This document shows, piece after piece, positions 6,915-12,931 of a stretch of 14,756 bases of DNA. The position numbers and the translations under genes were made by a program. Below the pieces are notes generated by a model, which saw only the letters and a list, made by a program, of their open reading frames with translations, was not told the origin of the DNA and made no database searches. Within the stretch, counting starts at the first letter, position 1. Each line of letters opens with the position of its first letter. This stretch comes from an uncultured Collinsella sp. (lineage in GTDB: Bacteria; Actinomycetota; Coriobacteriia; Coriobacteriales; Coriobacteriaceae), in contig CAUHHV010000033.1 in assembly GCA_959606065.1 (NCBI GenBank), positions 1 through 14,756 of the forward strand, written 5' to 3'.

Positions 6915-7865
6915 ATGGTTAACGAGAAGAAGGTCGCTATTGTCGGCTGCGGTTTCGTCGGTTCGTCTTCGGCGTTCGCACTGATGCAGAGTGGTCTGTT
7001 CTCCGAGATGGTCCTCATCGACGTGGACAAGAACCGTGCCGAGGGCGAGGCCCTGGATATCGCGCACGGCATGACGTTTGCCGAGCCGATGAAGATCTAC
7101 GCCGGCGATTATTCCGATGTCGCCGACGCTGCCATGATCGTCGTCACCGCTGGTGCTGCTCAGAAGCCCGGTGAGACCCGCCTGGACCTGGTCAACAAGA
7201 ACGTCAACATCTTTAAGTCCATTATCCCCGAGATTAAGAAGTCCGGCTTCGACGGCATTCTGCTCATCGTCTCCAACCCGGTCGATGTTCTGACCTACGC
7301 CGCCATCAAGATGTCCGGCCTGCCCGAGGGCCACGTCATCGGTTCCGGCACCGTGCTCGACACCGGCCGTCTGCAGCAGATGCTTGGTGCCCACGTCGAG
7401 GTTGACCCGCGCGATGTCCAGGCCTATGTCATGGGCGAGCACGGCGACTCCGAGTTTGTCGCTTGGTCCAGCGCCCAGGTTGCCGGCGTTCCGCTGAACA
7501 CCTTCTGCGAGCTTCACGGTCATCTGGAGCATGAAGCTGCCGAGAAGCGCATCGCCGAGGACGTCAAGAACTCCGCCTACACCATCATCGAGAAGAAGCA
7601 CGCCACCTACTATGGCGTCGCCATGGCCGTCAAGCGCATCTGCACCGCCGTCATGCGCGATGAGCAGACCGTTCTGCCCGTCTCCTCGCTCATGGTGGGC
7701 GAGTATGGCCTGTCCGATCTTGCCATCTCCATGCCGACGGTCGTTGGCCGCGACGGCGTCGTCTGTCGCGTCCCCGTGCCGCTGAACGATGACGAGCAGC
7801 ATGAGCTCACCGCCTCCGCCAAGGCCCTCAAGGACATCATCGACAGCGTCGACTTCTCCTGCTAA
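6915..7865 (+). CDS. ldh: L-lactate dehydrogenase
   Basis: Interconverts pyruvate/NADH and L-lactate/NAD+ in the cytoplasm, recycling NADH during fermentation. It has 316 residues; the start is ATG 6915 after GGGAG (6904-6908). The Rossmann motif G11-C-G-F-V-G16 and D36 bind NAD. Q83 in AGAAQKPGETR marks lactate rather than malate specificity. Catalytic residues are R89, D149, R152 and H176 (GEHGDSE), with T231 in HATYYG. Two positions that bind fructose-1,6-bisphosphate in Bacillus-type allosteric enzymes (Arg173 and His188 there) are Gln154 and Gln169 here, so activation by that sugar phosphate may be lost. It is complete, with very GC-rich biased codons, suggesting high expression. It probably has its own promoter and is followed by a terminator-like hairpin at 7899. 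Confidence 0.95.
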   Translation: MVNEKKVAIVGCGFVGSSSAFALMQSGLFSEMVLIDVDKNRAEGEALDIAHGMTFAEPMKIYAGDYSDVADAAMIVVTAGAAQKPGETRLDLVNKNVNIFKSIIPEIKKSGFDGILLIVSNPVDVLTYAAIKMSGLPEGHVIGSGTVLDTGRLQQMLGAHVEVDPRDVQAYVMGEHGDSEFVAWSSAQVAGVPLNTFCELHGHLEHEAAEKRIAEDVKNSAYTIIEKKHATYYGVAMAVKRICTAVMRDEQTVLPVSSLMVGEYGLSDLAISMPTVVGRDGVVCRVPVPLNDDEQHELTASAKALKDIIDSVDFSC

Positions 7866-7889
7866 ATCAAGCTCGCTAGAGCGAAAAGC

Positions 7890-7895
7890 TACAAT
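7890..7895 (+). promoter_or_regulatory. Possible -10 element nested before a terminator stem
   Basis: TACAAT preceded by GC lies just upstream of the left arm of the hairpin at 7899-7927. A start 7 nt downstream would fall inside that arm, so a transcript from this promoter would lack part of the stem. No clear -35 box is seen. Confidence 0.4.
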
Positions 7896-7898
7896 GAA

Positions 7899-7932
7899 GG
7901 CGTCCGGGTCCACACGGCCCGGGCGCCTTTTT
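7899..7932 (+). terminator. Intrinsic terminator after ldh
   Basis: GGCGTCCGGG (7899-7908) and CCCGGGCGCC (7918-7927) form a 10-bp stem with one G-U pair, followed by five T. It lies 33 nt past the ldh stop codon (7863-7865). Its T-tract runs into the left 29-bp repeat at 7931. Confidence 0.85.
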
Positions 7933-7962
7933 GGTGCAAAGTAACCTGACCCCAATGCACCA
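7931..7962 (+). repeat. REP-like repeat, left copy
   Basis: The repeat begins TTGGTGCAAAGTAACC and continues to ATGCA at 7959. It matches 9144-9172 at 28 of 29 positions. TGGTGCA (7932-7938) and TGCACCA (7956-7962) make a perfect 7-bp inverted repeat at its ends, around a core with CCTGACCCC. The palindromic ends and ACCTGACCCC core resemble REP-type elements mobilised by RAYT transposases; no transposase is in the window. Confidence 0.75.
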
Positions 7963-7979
7963 TAGTTGATGGGAGGGCC

Positions 7980-9140
7980 ATGTCGGATTCGCCTAATTTT
8001 TTGACATATGCCCAGACGGTGTTTGATCCGTTTGAGGAGCGGTCGTTCTGCGCGGTGGATAGCCTGGTCTTTGCGTGGTTGTCTTATTTGCGTTTGCCGG
8101 GTGATATGGCGGAGCTGACGAACTGGCAGGGCCTAGACGTACGCGAGCTGCTGCGTGCCGAGTGCTACCGGGACATGATTGACGACTTGTGGGACCCAGA
8201 GGGGAGCAGGGCCTTGTTGGAGGCCGTGGCAGCAAGCCCTCGCTACCGTGGCGTGCACGTTTGCGGCTATCGTGCCGTGAGCGATGTGGTAGCGACAGAG
8301 CAGTTTGCAGCCATGGCGTTCCGGTTTCCGGCGGGGTTTAGTTATCTTTCCTTCCGGGGGACCGACAGCACGATTGTGGGCTGGAAAGAGGACTTTAACA
8401 TGGCGTTTCGGTGTCCTGTGCCGGCCCAGGAATCCGCGGTACGTTATGTGGACGAGGCGGCGGATGCGATTGACGGGCCGCTTTTGTGCGGAGGTCATTC
8501 CAAGGGTGGAAACCTTGCGGTGTACGGTGCGGCGATGTGCTCCGATGTCGCCCGCGAGCGAATCGAACGGGTGTATTCCCATGATGGTCCGGGCTTCGTC
8601 GAGGAGTTTCTGAACGGCAACGCCTTTGCCGATCTTTGCGGTCGAATCGACAAGACGCTACCTCGGTCGTCGATCTTTGGCATGATGTTCGAGACACAGG
8701 AGGACTATGCCATCGTTGAGAGTACCGAGTTCAGCCTGCTGCAGCACAATCCCTTTAGCTGGGTGGTTGATGGTCGCGACTTCGTGTACTGTGAGCGCCT
8801 GTCCGCCGGTGCTCGATACGTTGATGGCTCCATTCGCGAGATGCTGCTTGCAGTGTCGCCTAGCGAGCGCGAGCGTTTTGTAGATGCGTTGTTCTCCGTG
8901 TTTGAGGCTACGGGTGCTGAGCGGTTTGCGGATATCGCCGGGAATCTGCGCGAGAGCCTGCCCGTGATGCTCCAGGCTGCGCAAGGCTTTGACGAGGATA
9001 CGCGACGCTTTGTCTCGCAGACTATCGTGGCAATCCTTAAATGCGCACTGCTGCCCAAACGACCCCAGATCGACATGCCCGCTGCCGGCAAGAGTTTGGC
9101 AGAACAGCTCGAGGCTTGGCAATCCGAGCTCCTGCGCTAA
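7980..9140 (+). CDS. Mbeg1-like (DUF2974) alpha/beta hydrolase
   Basis: A 386-residue protein of the DUF2974 family, distant relatives of lipases. The start is ATG 7980 directly behind GGGAGGG, a rather short spacer. The LSFRGTD-x-x-x-x-GWKEDF motif (123-139) and the nucleophile elbow GGHSKGG with S174 are diagnostic. D202 in YSHDGPGF and H256 in LLQHNPFSW are candidate members of the triad. Family members are predicted serine esterases/lipases; the substrate is unknown. There is no signal peptide or membrane helix, so it is likely cytoplasmic. The C-terminal third (about 280-386) is helical and variable. The gene stands alone, bracketed exactly by the two direct repeats at 7931 and 9144, which could mean insertion as a cassette or chance insertion of two repeats. 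Confidence 0.88.
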   Translation: MSDSPNFLTYAQTVFDPFEERSFCAVDSLVFAWLSYLRLPGDMAELTNWQGLDVRELLRAECYRDMIDDLWDPEGSRALLEAVAASPRYRGVHVCGYRAVSDVVATEQFAAMAFRFPAGFSYLSFRGTDSTIVGWKEDFNMAFRCPVPAQESAVRYVDEAADAIDGPLLCGGHSKGGNLAVYGAAMCSDVARERIERVYSHDGPGFVEEFLNGNAFADLCGRIDKTLPRSSIFGMMFETQEDYAIVESTEFSLLQHNPFSWVVDGRDFVYCERLSAGARYVDGSIREMLLAVSPSERERFVDALFSVFEATGAERFADIAGNLRESLPVMLQAAQGFDEDTRRFVSQTIVAILKCALLPKRPQIDMPAAGKSLAEQLEAWQSELLR

Positions 9141-9143
9141 CCA

Positions 9144-9175
9144 TTGGTGCAAAGCAACCTGACCCCAATGCATCA
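9144..9175 (+). repeat. REP-like repeat, right copy
   Basis: The second copy of the 29-bp repeat, same orientation, begins 4 nt after the hydrolase stop codon; the only difference in the shared part is C for T at 9155. Its ends TTGGTGCA and TGCATCAA pair over 8 bp with one G-U. Confidence 0.75.
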
Positions 9176-9207
9176 ATCTGCGGTGCGCTTGGGGTGGGCT
9201 CGACCGC

Positions 9208-9213
9208 TATACT
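9208..9213 (+). promoter_or_regulatory. Possible -10 element for the nucleoid protein gene
   Basis: TATACT preceded by GC is the best -10 match in the window and lies 38 nt upstream of ATG 9252. TTGGGG (9189-9194) is -35-like, but the spacer is only 13 bp. Confidence 0.45.
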
Positions 9214-9251
9214 GATTCGTGCTCAAATCGATCTAGAACGGAATGCCGTAT

Positions 9252-10256
9252 ATGAAAATCAACCACGCTATCCTGCATATCCTGGACTTTGACTCGGCTG
9301 TCAACGTCATGAGCCAGCGCGAGCTCGATATCGAGAGCCGTACCGTGCGCAACTTTGTGACCACACACCTACGCCGTGCCCGCACTTCGGCCGATAACAA
9401 GCGTGCCACGTTTGCCGAGAACTCTGCGTTTGGCGGCGAGCTCAAGGGCTATTTCTTTGGCGAGCGCGAGTTCGTGGATCTGTCGCAGCAGATCGCGGAG
9501 TTCATCTCTTCCGAGCTCACCAAGGCCGAGAAGGCTGAGTCCACCGACGTGCTCGTGGCCGATTTTGACGACGATGAGGATGCCCGCTGGTTTGCCGTGA
9601 TGCTGCTGGGCTCCAAGCAGGCTTTTATGCACGAAGTGGGCCGCGAGGAGGGGGAGGTGCGCAACGACATCGCGCGCCACTACGCCATTCTGCCGAACCC
9701 CTCGCAAAAGGTGCCGAGCTATGCCATCGTGCGTGCGAGCACCATGGAGATCGGTTACGTGGACAAGAAGCGCAAGATTGCCGGTGAGGACCGTATGCTT
9801 ATCCCCGATGGCCTGCTGCAGTGCGACACGGGCGTATCAGGCAAGGAGGTCATCGACACCGTGACGCGTGTGGTCGAGGAAGTCGCCGAGGAGCACGGTG
9901 CCAATACGGCCGTGGCGCTCGCCAAGGTTAAGGCTGCCGTCGCCGAGAAAGTCGAGGATGACGAGGAGCTGCCGCCCTGGGATATCGTCGATGAGGTCTT
10001 TGAGGACGAACCGGTTATCAAGGAGAGCGTGCGCGCGGCACTGACTGAGGAGAAGGTGCCTGAGCGTGTGCCCGTGGAGCGCAAGCAGGTCGAACGCGCG
10101 GCCGTGCGCAACCACAAGATTCGTACCGATACGGGAATCGAGATCAGCTTTCCGGCCGAGATGGGCTCGAACTCCGAGTACATCGAGTTCGTCAACGAGC
10201 CCAACGGCCTCATTTCCATCGAACTCAAAAACATCGGCAGCATCGAGAATCGATAA
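9252..10256 (+). CDS. 37-kDa-type nucleoid-associated protein (NA37 family)
   Basis: A 334-residue cytoplasmic protein of the NdpA/YejK-like nucleoid-associated family. I chose ATG 9252 because the family begins with a short KINHAILHILD strand; ATG 9243, three codons earlier, is an alternative. Both have only weak ribosome sites around GGAA (9240-9243). Features seen: the N-terminal INHAILHIL and SQRELD block, a central VADFDDDEDARWFAVMLLGSK segment, the conserved region around 130-190 ending in DGLLQCDTGVSGKEVID, and a Glu/Val-rich charged stretch (about 205-280) before the C-terminal SFPAEMGSNSEYIEFVNEPNG domain. Members associate with the bacterial chromosome; the exact role is not well defined. 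A promoter candidate lies at 9208 and a clear terminator at 10285, so it is monocistronic. Confidence 0.88.
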   Translation: MKINHAILHILDFDSAVNVMSQRELDIESRTVRNFVTTHLRRARTSADNKRATFAENSAFGGELKGYFFGEREFVDLSQQIAEFISSELTKAEKAESTDVLVADFDDDEDARWFAVMLLGSKQAFMHEVGREEGEVRNDIARHYAILPNPSQKVPSYAIVRASTMEIGYVDKKRKIAGEDRMLIPDGLLQCDTGVSGKEVIDTVTRVVEEVAEEHGANTAVALAKVKAAVAEKVEDDEELPPWDIVDEVFEDEPVIKESVRAALTEEKVPERVPVERKQVERAAVRNHKIRTDTGIEISFPAEMGSNSEYIEFVNEPNGLISIELKNIGSIENR

Positions 10257-10284
10257 GTTGCGTTACGCCTACAGCGGGAAAGCA

Positions 10285-10320
10285 AAGGCCGAAGCCCTTT
10301 GGGTCTTCGGCCTTTTTGCT
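10285..10320 (+). terminator. Intrinsic terminator of the nucleoid protein gene
   Basis: AAGGCCGAAG (10285-10294) pairs with CTTCGGCCTT (10305-10314), followed by TTT. The stem is 10 bp with a GC-rich core and lies 28 nt past the stop codon. It also shields the convergent dap operon. Confidence 0.85.
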
Positions 10321-10360
10321 TGGAGCTCAATTGAGTTGCAGACTGAGCATACGTCAGCGA

Positions 10361-10458
10361 AAGCGCCCCTAAGCGAGCAAGGTGACGTGAAAGAGGAGGG
10401 AAGCGTACTTTGGTACGCGACCGACGATTGAACGTCAGATTGCCGCTTAGGGGCGTTT
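10361..10458. other. 98-nt strongly structured intergenic element
   Basis: The outer arms 10361-10375 and 10444-10458 pair over 15 bp (CGCCCCTAAGCG against CGCTTAGGGGCG at the core, one G-U outside). After a single-base bulge, GCAA/TTGC (377-380/440-443) and TGACGT/ACGTCA (383-388/432-437) continue the stem. The interior has a purine-rich strand (10389-10402) and a GCGTAC-TTTG-GTACGC hairpin (10403-10418). This could be a palindromic repeat element or a structured RNA made from the dap 3' region. No protein is likely here. Strand and function are undetermined. Confidence 0.55.
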
Positions 10459-10470
10459 GTAGCGTCGACC

Positions 10471-10499
10471 GGTCCGTCGTTCGTTAGAACGACGGAACC
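10471..10499. repeat. Hairpin between the dap operon and the nucleoid protein gene
   Basis: CCGTCGTTC (10474-10482) and GAACGACGG (10487-10495) pair perfectly around loop GTTA, extended by GGT/ACC with a bulged A. There is no T-tract on either strand, so it is not a classic terminator. Confidence 0.55.
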
Positions 10500-10522
10500 A
10501 AAGGTGCAGCGTCGAGCCGTTG

Positions 10523-10542
10523 CGCGGGTTGGTAAACCCGCG
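10523..10542. repeat. Hairpin just downstream of dapH
   Basis: CGCGGGTT and AACCCGCG form a perfect 8-bp stem with a 4-nt loop, starting 6 nt past the dapH stop. It lacks a U-tract in the dap direction; it may protect the 3' end of the operon mRNA. Confidence 0.5.
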
Positions 10543-10548
10543 TAACTA

Positions 10549-11268
10549 TTAAAGTTGACGTAAGCCCTCTTCCAGGCCGGTCTTGCTGTCGGTCTTCTCG
10601 TCGCGCATCTTGATGACGCGGGCGGGGACACCGGCCACGACGGCGCCGGCGGGGACGTCCTCGACGCACACGGCGCCGGCGGCAACGACGGCGCCCTTGC
10701 CTACGTGCACGCCCTCCAGGACCACGGCGTTGGCGCCGATCATGACATCGTCCTCGATGATGACGGGCGTGGCGCTGGCGGGCTCTACGACGCCTGCCAA
10801 CACGGTGCCGGCGCCGATGTGGCAGTTCTTACCCACGGTGGCGCGGCCGCCCAGCACGGCGCCCATATCGATCATGGAGCCTTCGCCGATGACGGAGCCG
10901 ATGTTGATGATGGCACCCATCATGATGACGGCGCGATCGCCGATCTCGACGCGGTCGCGGATGATTGCGCCCGGCTCGATGCGGGCGTTGATGCCCTTGA
11001 GGTCGAGCATGGGCACGGCGGAGTTGCGGCAGTCGTTCTCTACGTCGTAGTAGTCGATGGAATCGGCATTGGCGACCAGGATGGTCTTAAGCTCATCCCA
11101 GTTACCAAAGACGGTCTTGCCGCGATGACCGCCGTAGACGTGCGCATTGCCCCACTGGACCTTCATGCCCGGCTTTTCGCGCACGTACAGTTTGACGGGC
11201 GTTTTCTTGGGCGCGGTGGCGATGTAGTTGATAATCTCCTGTGCATCCATCTCGGCTGCGTTACTCAT
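10549..11268 (-). CDS. dapH: Tetrahydrodipicolinate N-acetyltransferase
   Basis: Transfers acetyl from acetyl-CoA to tetrahydrodipicolinate, committing the pathway to the N-acetyl branch of diaminopimelate synthesis. The 239-residue length is usual for DapH. The N-terminal alpha/beta domain (1-85) begins with DAQEIINYIATAPKKTPVK. A left-handed beta-helix of hexapeptide repeats covers about 95-220, including IDMGAVLGGRATVG, HIGAGTVLAGVVEP and IEDDVMIGANAVVLEGV, which set DapH apart from succinyl-type DapD. The start is ATG 11268 with AAGGAG and a 9-nt spacer. It is last in the operon, 39 nt after dapB, ending in TAA TAG tandem stops. Family databases often label it dapD or dapD/dapH. Confidence 0.94.
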   Translation of the reverse strand: MSNAAEMDAQEIINYIATAPKKTPVKLYVREKPGMKVQWGNAHVYGGHRGKTVFGNWDELKTILVANADSIDYYDVENDCRNSAVPMLDLKGINARIEPGAIIRDRVEIGDRAVIMMGAIINIGSVIGEGSMIDMGAVLGGRATVGKNCHIGAGTVLAGVVEPASATPVIIEDDVMIGANAVVLEGVHVGKGAVVAAGAVCVEDVPAGAVVAGVPARVIKMRDEKTDSKTGLEEGLRQL

Positions 11269-11307
11269 ATGCTGTTTCTCCTTTTCGTGGATACGGTTGA
11301 TACCTGG

Positions 11308-12048
11308 TTAGGCAAACATGACCTGGTCGAAGGTGTAGAAGCCGGGGTCGCGGGTGATGAGCTTCTGGGCGGCGGCCAGGGCGCCGTTGACAAAGATCTG
11401 GCGGCTCGTGGCACGGTGTGTGAGCGTGACCTCCTCGTCCTGGCCAAAGAAACTCACCTCGTGCACGCCGGCGACCGTGCCACCGCGCAGCGAGTGCATG
11501 CCGATCTCCTTGGGGTCGCGTGCGCCGCACATGCCCTCGCGGCCATAGACGGGGTGGTAACCTGCCTCGGGCTCGGCTTCGACGACGGCGTCGAGCAGCA
11601 GCTTCGCGGTGCCGCTGGGGGCGTCGGCCTTTTGGTTGTGGTGCGTCTCGACAATCTCGCAGTCAAAGCCGGGCAGCTCACGCGTGGCCTGTGCCACCAG
11701 ATGACGCAGGGCCGCGATGCCGATGGAGTAATTGCCGGAGTGCATGACGCGGGCGTTCTGACCCAGCTCGCGCAGGCGATCCATCTGCTCGGGCGTGTAG
11801 CCCGTGGTGCCCGAGACCAACGCCGCGCCCGTGCGCTCGACATAGGCGACGACAGCATTGAAGGTCGCAACGTTCGAGAAGTCGATGATGACGTCGGCTG
11901 CTGGGGCGTTCTCGAGCTCGGACAAGTCGAAGCCGATCTGGGCGACGATGTCAAAAACGGCCTCTCCAGCGGCGTTGACAATGCCCTCGGCGGTAGTGCG
12001 GATGAGCGAGCCCATGCGGCCCGTTCCCATAATGACGGTCTTAATCAA
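11308..12048 (-). CDS. dapB: 4-Hydroxy-tetrahydrodipicolinate reductase
   Basis: Reduces the DapA product with NAD(P)H to tetrahydrodipicolinate. It has 246 residues, normal for the family. The nucleotide site is G8-T-G-R-M-G13; DFS (56-58) and GTTGYTPEQ (80-88) follow. The catalytic block EIVETHHNQKADAPSGTA holds H136, H137 and K140. The C-terminus (HSLRGGTVAGVHEVSFFGQDE) is canonical. The start is TTG 12048, inside the 3' end of dapA (8-nt overlap), with AAGGGAG nine bases upstream; alternative ATG 12030 would remove the first beta strand. The overlap implies translational coupling to dapA and hence control by the same riboswitch. It is followed by dapH. Confidence 0.95.
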   Translation of the reverse strand: MIKTVIMGTGRMGSLIRTTAEGIVNAAGEAVFDIVAQIGFDLSELENAPAADVIIDFSNVATFNAVVAYVERTGAALVSGTTGYTPEQMDRLRELGQNARVMHSGNYSIGIAALRHLVAQATRELPGFDCEIVETHHNQKADAPSGTAKLLLDAVVEAEPEAGYHPVYGREGMCGARDPKEIGMHSLRGGTVAGVHEVSFFGQDEEVTLTHRATSRQIFVNGALAAAQKLITRDPGFYTFDQVMFA

Positions 12049-12931
12049 GCAGACCAGCTCCCTTCAAAGCATCGGTAAGTGCAGCGCGCGTGTCGTTGGC
12101 CATGGGGCACAGCGGCATACGGTAGTTTGCCTCGATCATACCCATCTGAGCGAGCGCCTCTTTGACGGGGATGGGGTTGACCTCACTAAAGAGGGCGTTG
12201 ATGAGCGGCTGACCGGCAATCTGGATATCGCGGGCGCGCTCCACGTCGCCGTCCAGATAGGCACGGCACATGTCGTGCACGAGCTGCGGCTGAACGTCTG
12301 CCCACACGCTGATGGTACCCGAAGCGCCTAGGCTCATGAGCGGCACGGTGAGGGCATCCTCGCCCGAGTACATGCGGAAGTCGTCTGACAGCAGGTGGGC
12401 GATCTTGGCCGCGTAGGCGACGTTGCCCGAGGCCTCCTTGATGCCCATGATGTTGGGGTGCGCGGCCAAGCGCTCTACGTTGCGCTCGCTGATGCCGCAG
12501 CCACAGCGGCCGGGGATGTTGTACAGAATGCAGGGGATGTCCACGGCGTCGGCCACGGTCTTAAAGTGCTGGTAGATGCCCTCTTCGTTAGACTTGTTGT
12601 AGTAGGGGGTAATGAGCAGCAGACCATCGGCGCCCAGGCCCTGGTAAGTGAGCGACTTAGTGAGCATGGTCTGCGTGGAGTTAGAGCCCGAGCCGGCAAT
12701 AACGGGGACTCGGCCCGCAACCTGCTTGACCACTGCGGCGACAACGGAGTTGTCCTCGTCGTCGGTCATCGTGGCACTCTCTCCGGTGGTGCCCAGGGTG
12801 AGGATGGCGTCGGTGCCATTTTGCAGGTGGAAATCGATAAGGCGCTCGAGCGCGTCAAAGTCGACACTGCCGTCCTTTTTAAACGGCGTGACAAGGGCGA
12901 CGATTGAACCCTCGAGATTGCGGATGTCCAT
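12041..12931 (-). CDS. dapA: Dihydrodipicolinate synthase, possible independent start inside the fusion
   Basis: This is the same frame as the fusion, read from internal ATG 12931. It has a strong AAGGAG (12943-12938) and a 6-nt spacer, exactly where a normal dapA would begin (MDIRNLEGSIVALVTPF), giving 296 residues, the usual DapA length. The TIM-barrel enzyme has TTGES (48-52), Y110/Y111, Y137 in YNIPGR, R142 and the Schiff-base K165 in GIKEASGN, so it should be active. The positions that bind inhibitory lysine in E. coli DapA (His53, His56) are Asp here, suggesting little feedback inhibition. Separate translation, fusion only, or both are possible; the ribosome site argues that at least some free DapA is made. 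Confidence 0.7.
   Translation of the reverse strand: MDIRNLEGSIVALVTPFKKDGSVDFDALERLIDFHLQNGTDAILTLGTTGESATMTDDEDNSVVAAVVKQVAGRVPVIAGSGSNSTQTMLTKSLTYQGLGADGLLLITPYYNKSNEEGIYQHFKTVADAVDIPCILYNIPGRCGCGISERNVERLAAHPNIMGIKEASGNVAYAAKIAHLLSDDFRMYSGEDALTVPLMSLGASGTISVWADVQPQLVHDMCRAYLDGDVERARDIQIAGQPLINALFSEVNPIPVKEALAQMGMIEANYRMPLCPMANDTRAALTDALKGAGLLD

Noticed and set aside
6912..7955. 347-residue minus-strand frame opposite ldh
   Set aside because: Antisense shadow with Asp/Gly/Val bias; it also spans the ldh terminator.
10066..10431. Plus-strand frame ending VKEEGSVLWYATDD
   Set aside because: It overlaps the nucleoid protein gene in another frame and then runs through its terminator and into the structured element; not a gene.
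10705..12078. 457-residue plus-strand frame opposite dapH and dapB
   Set aside because: Antisense shadow; repetitive Asp/Gly/His composition and no ribosome site.
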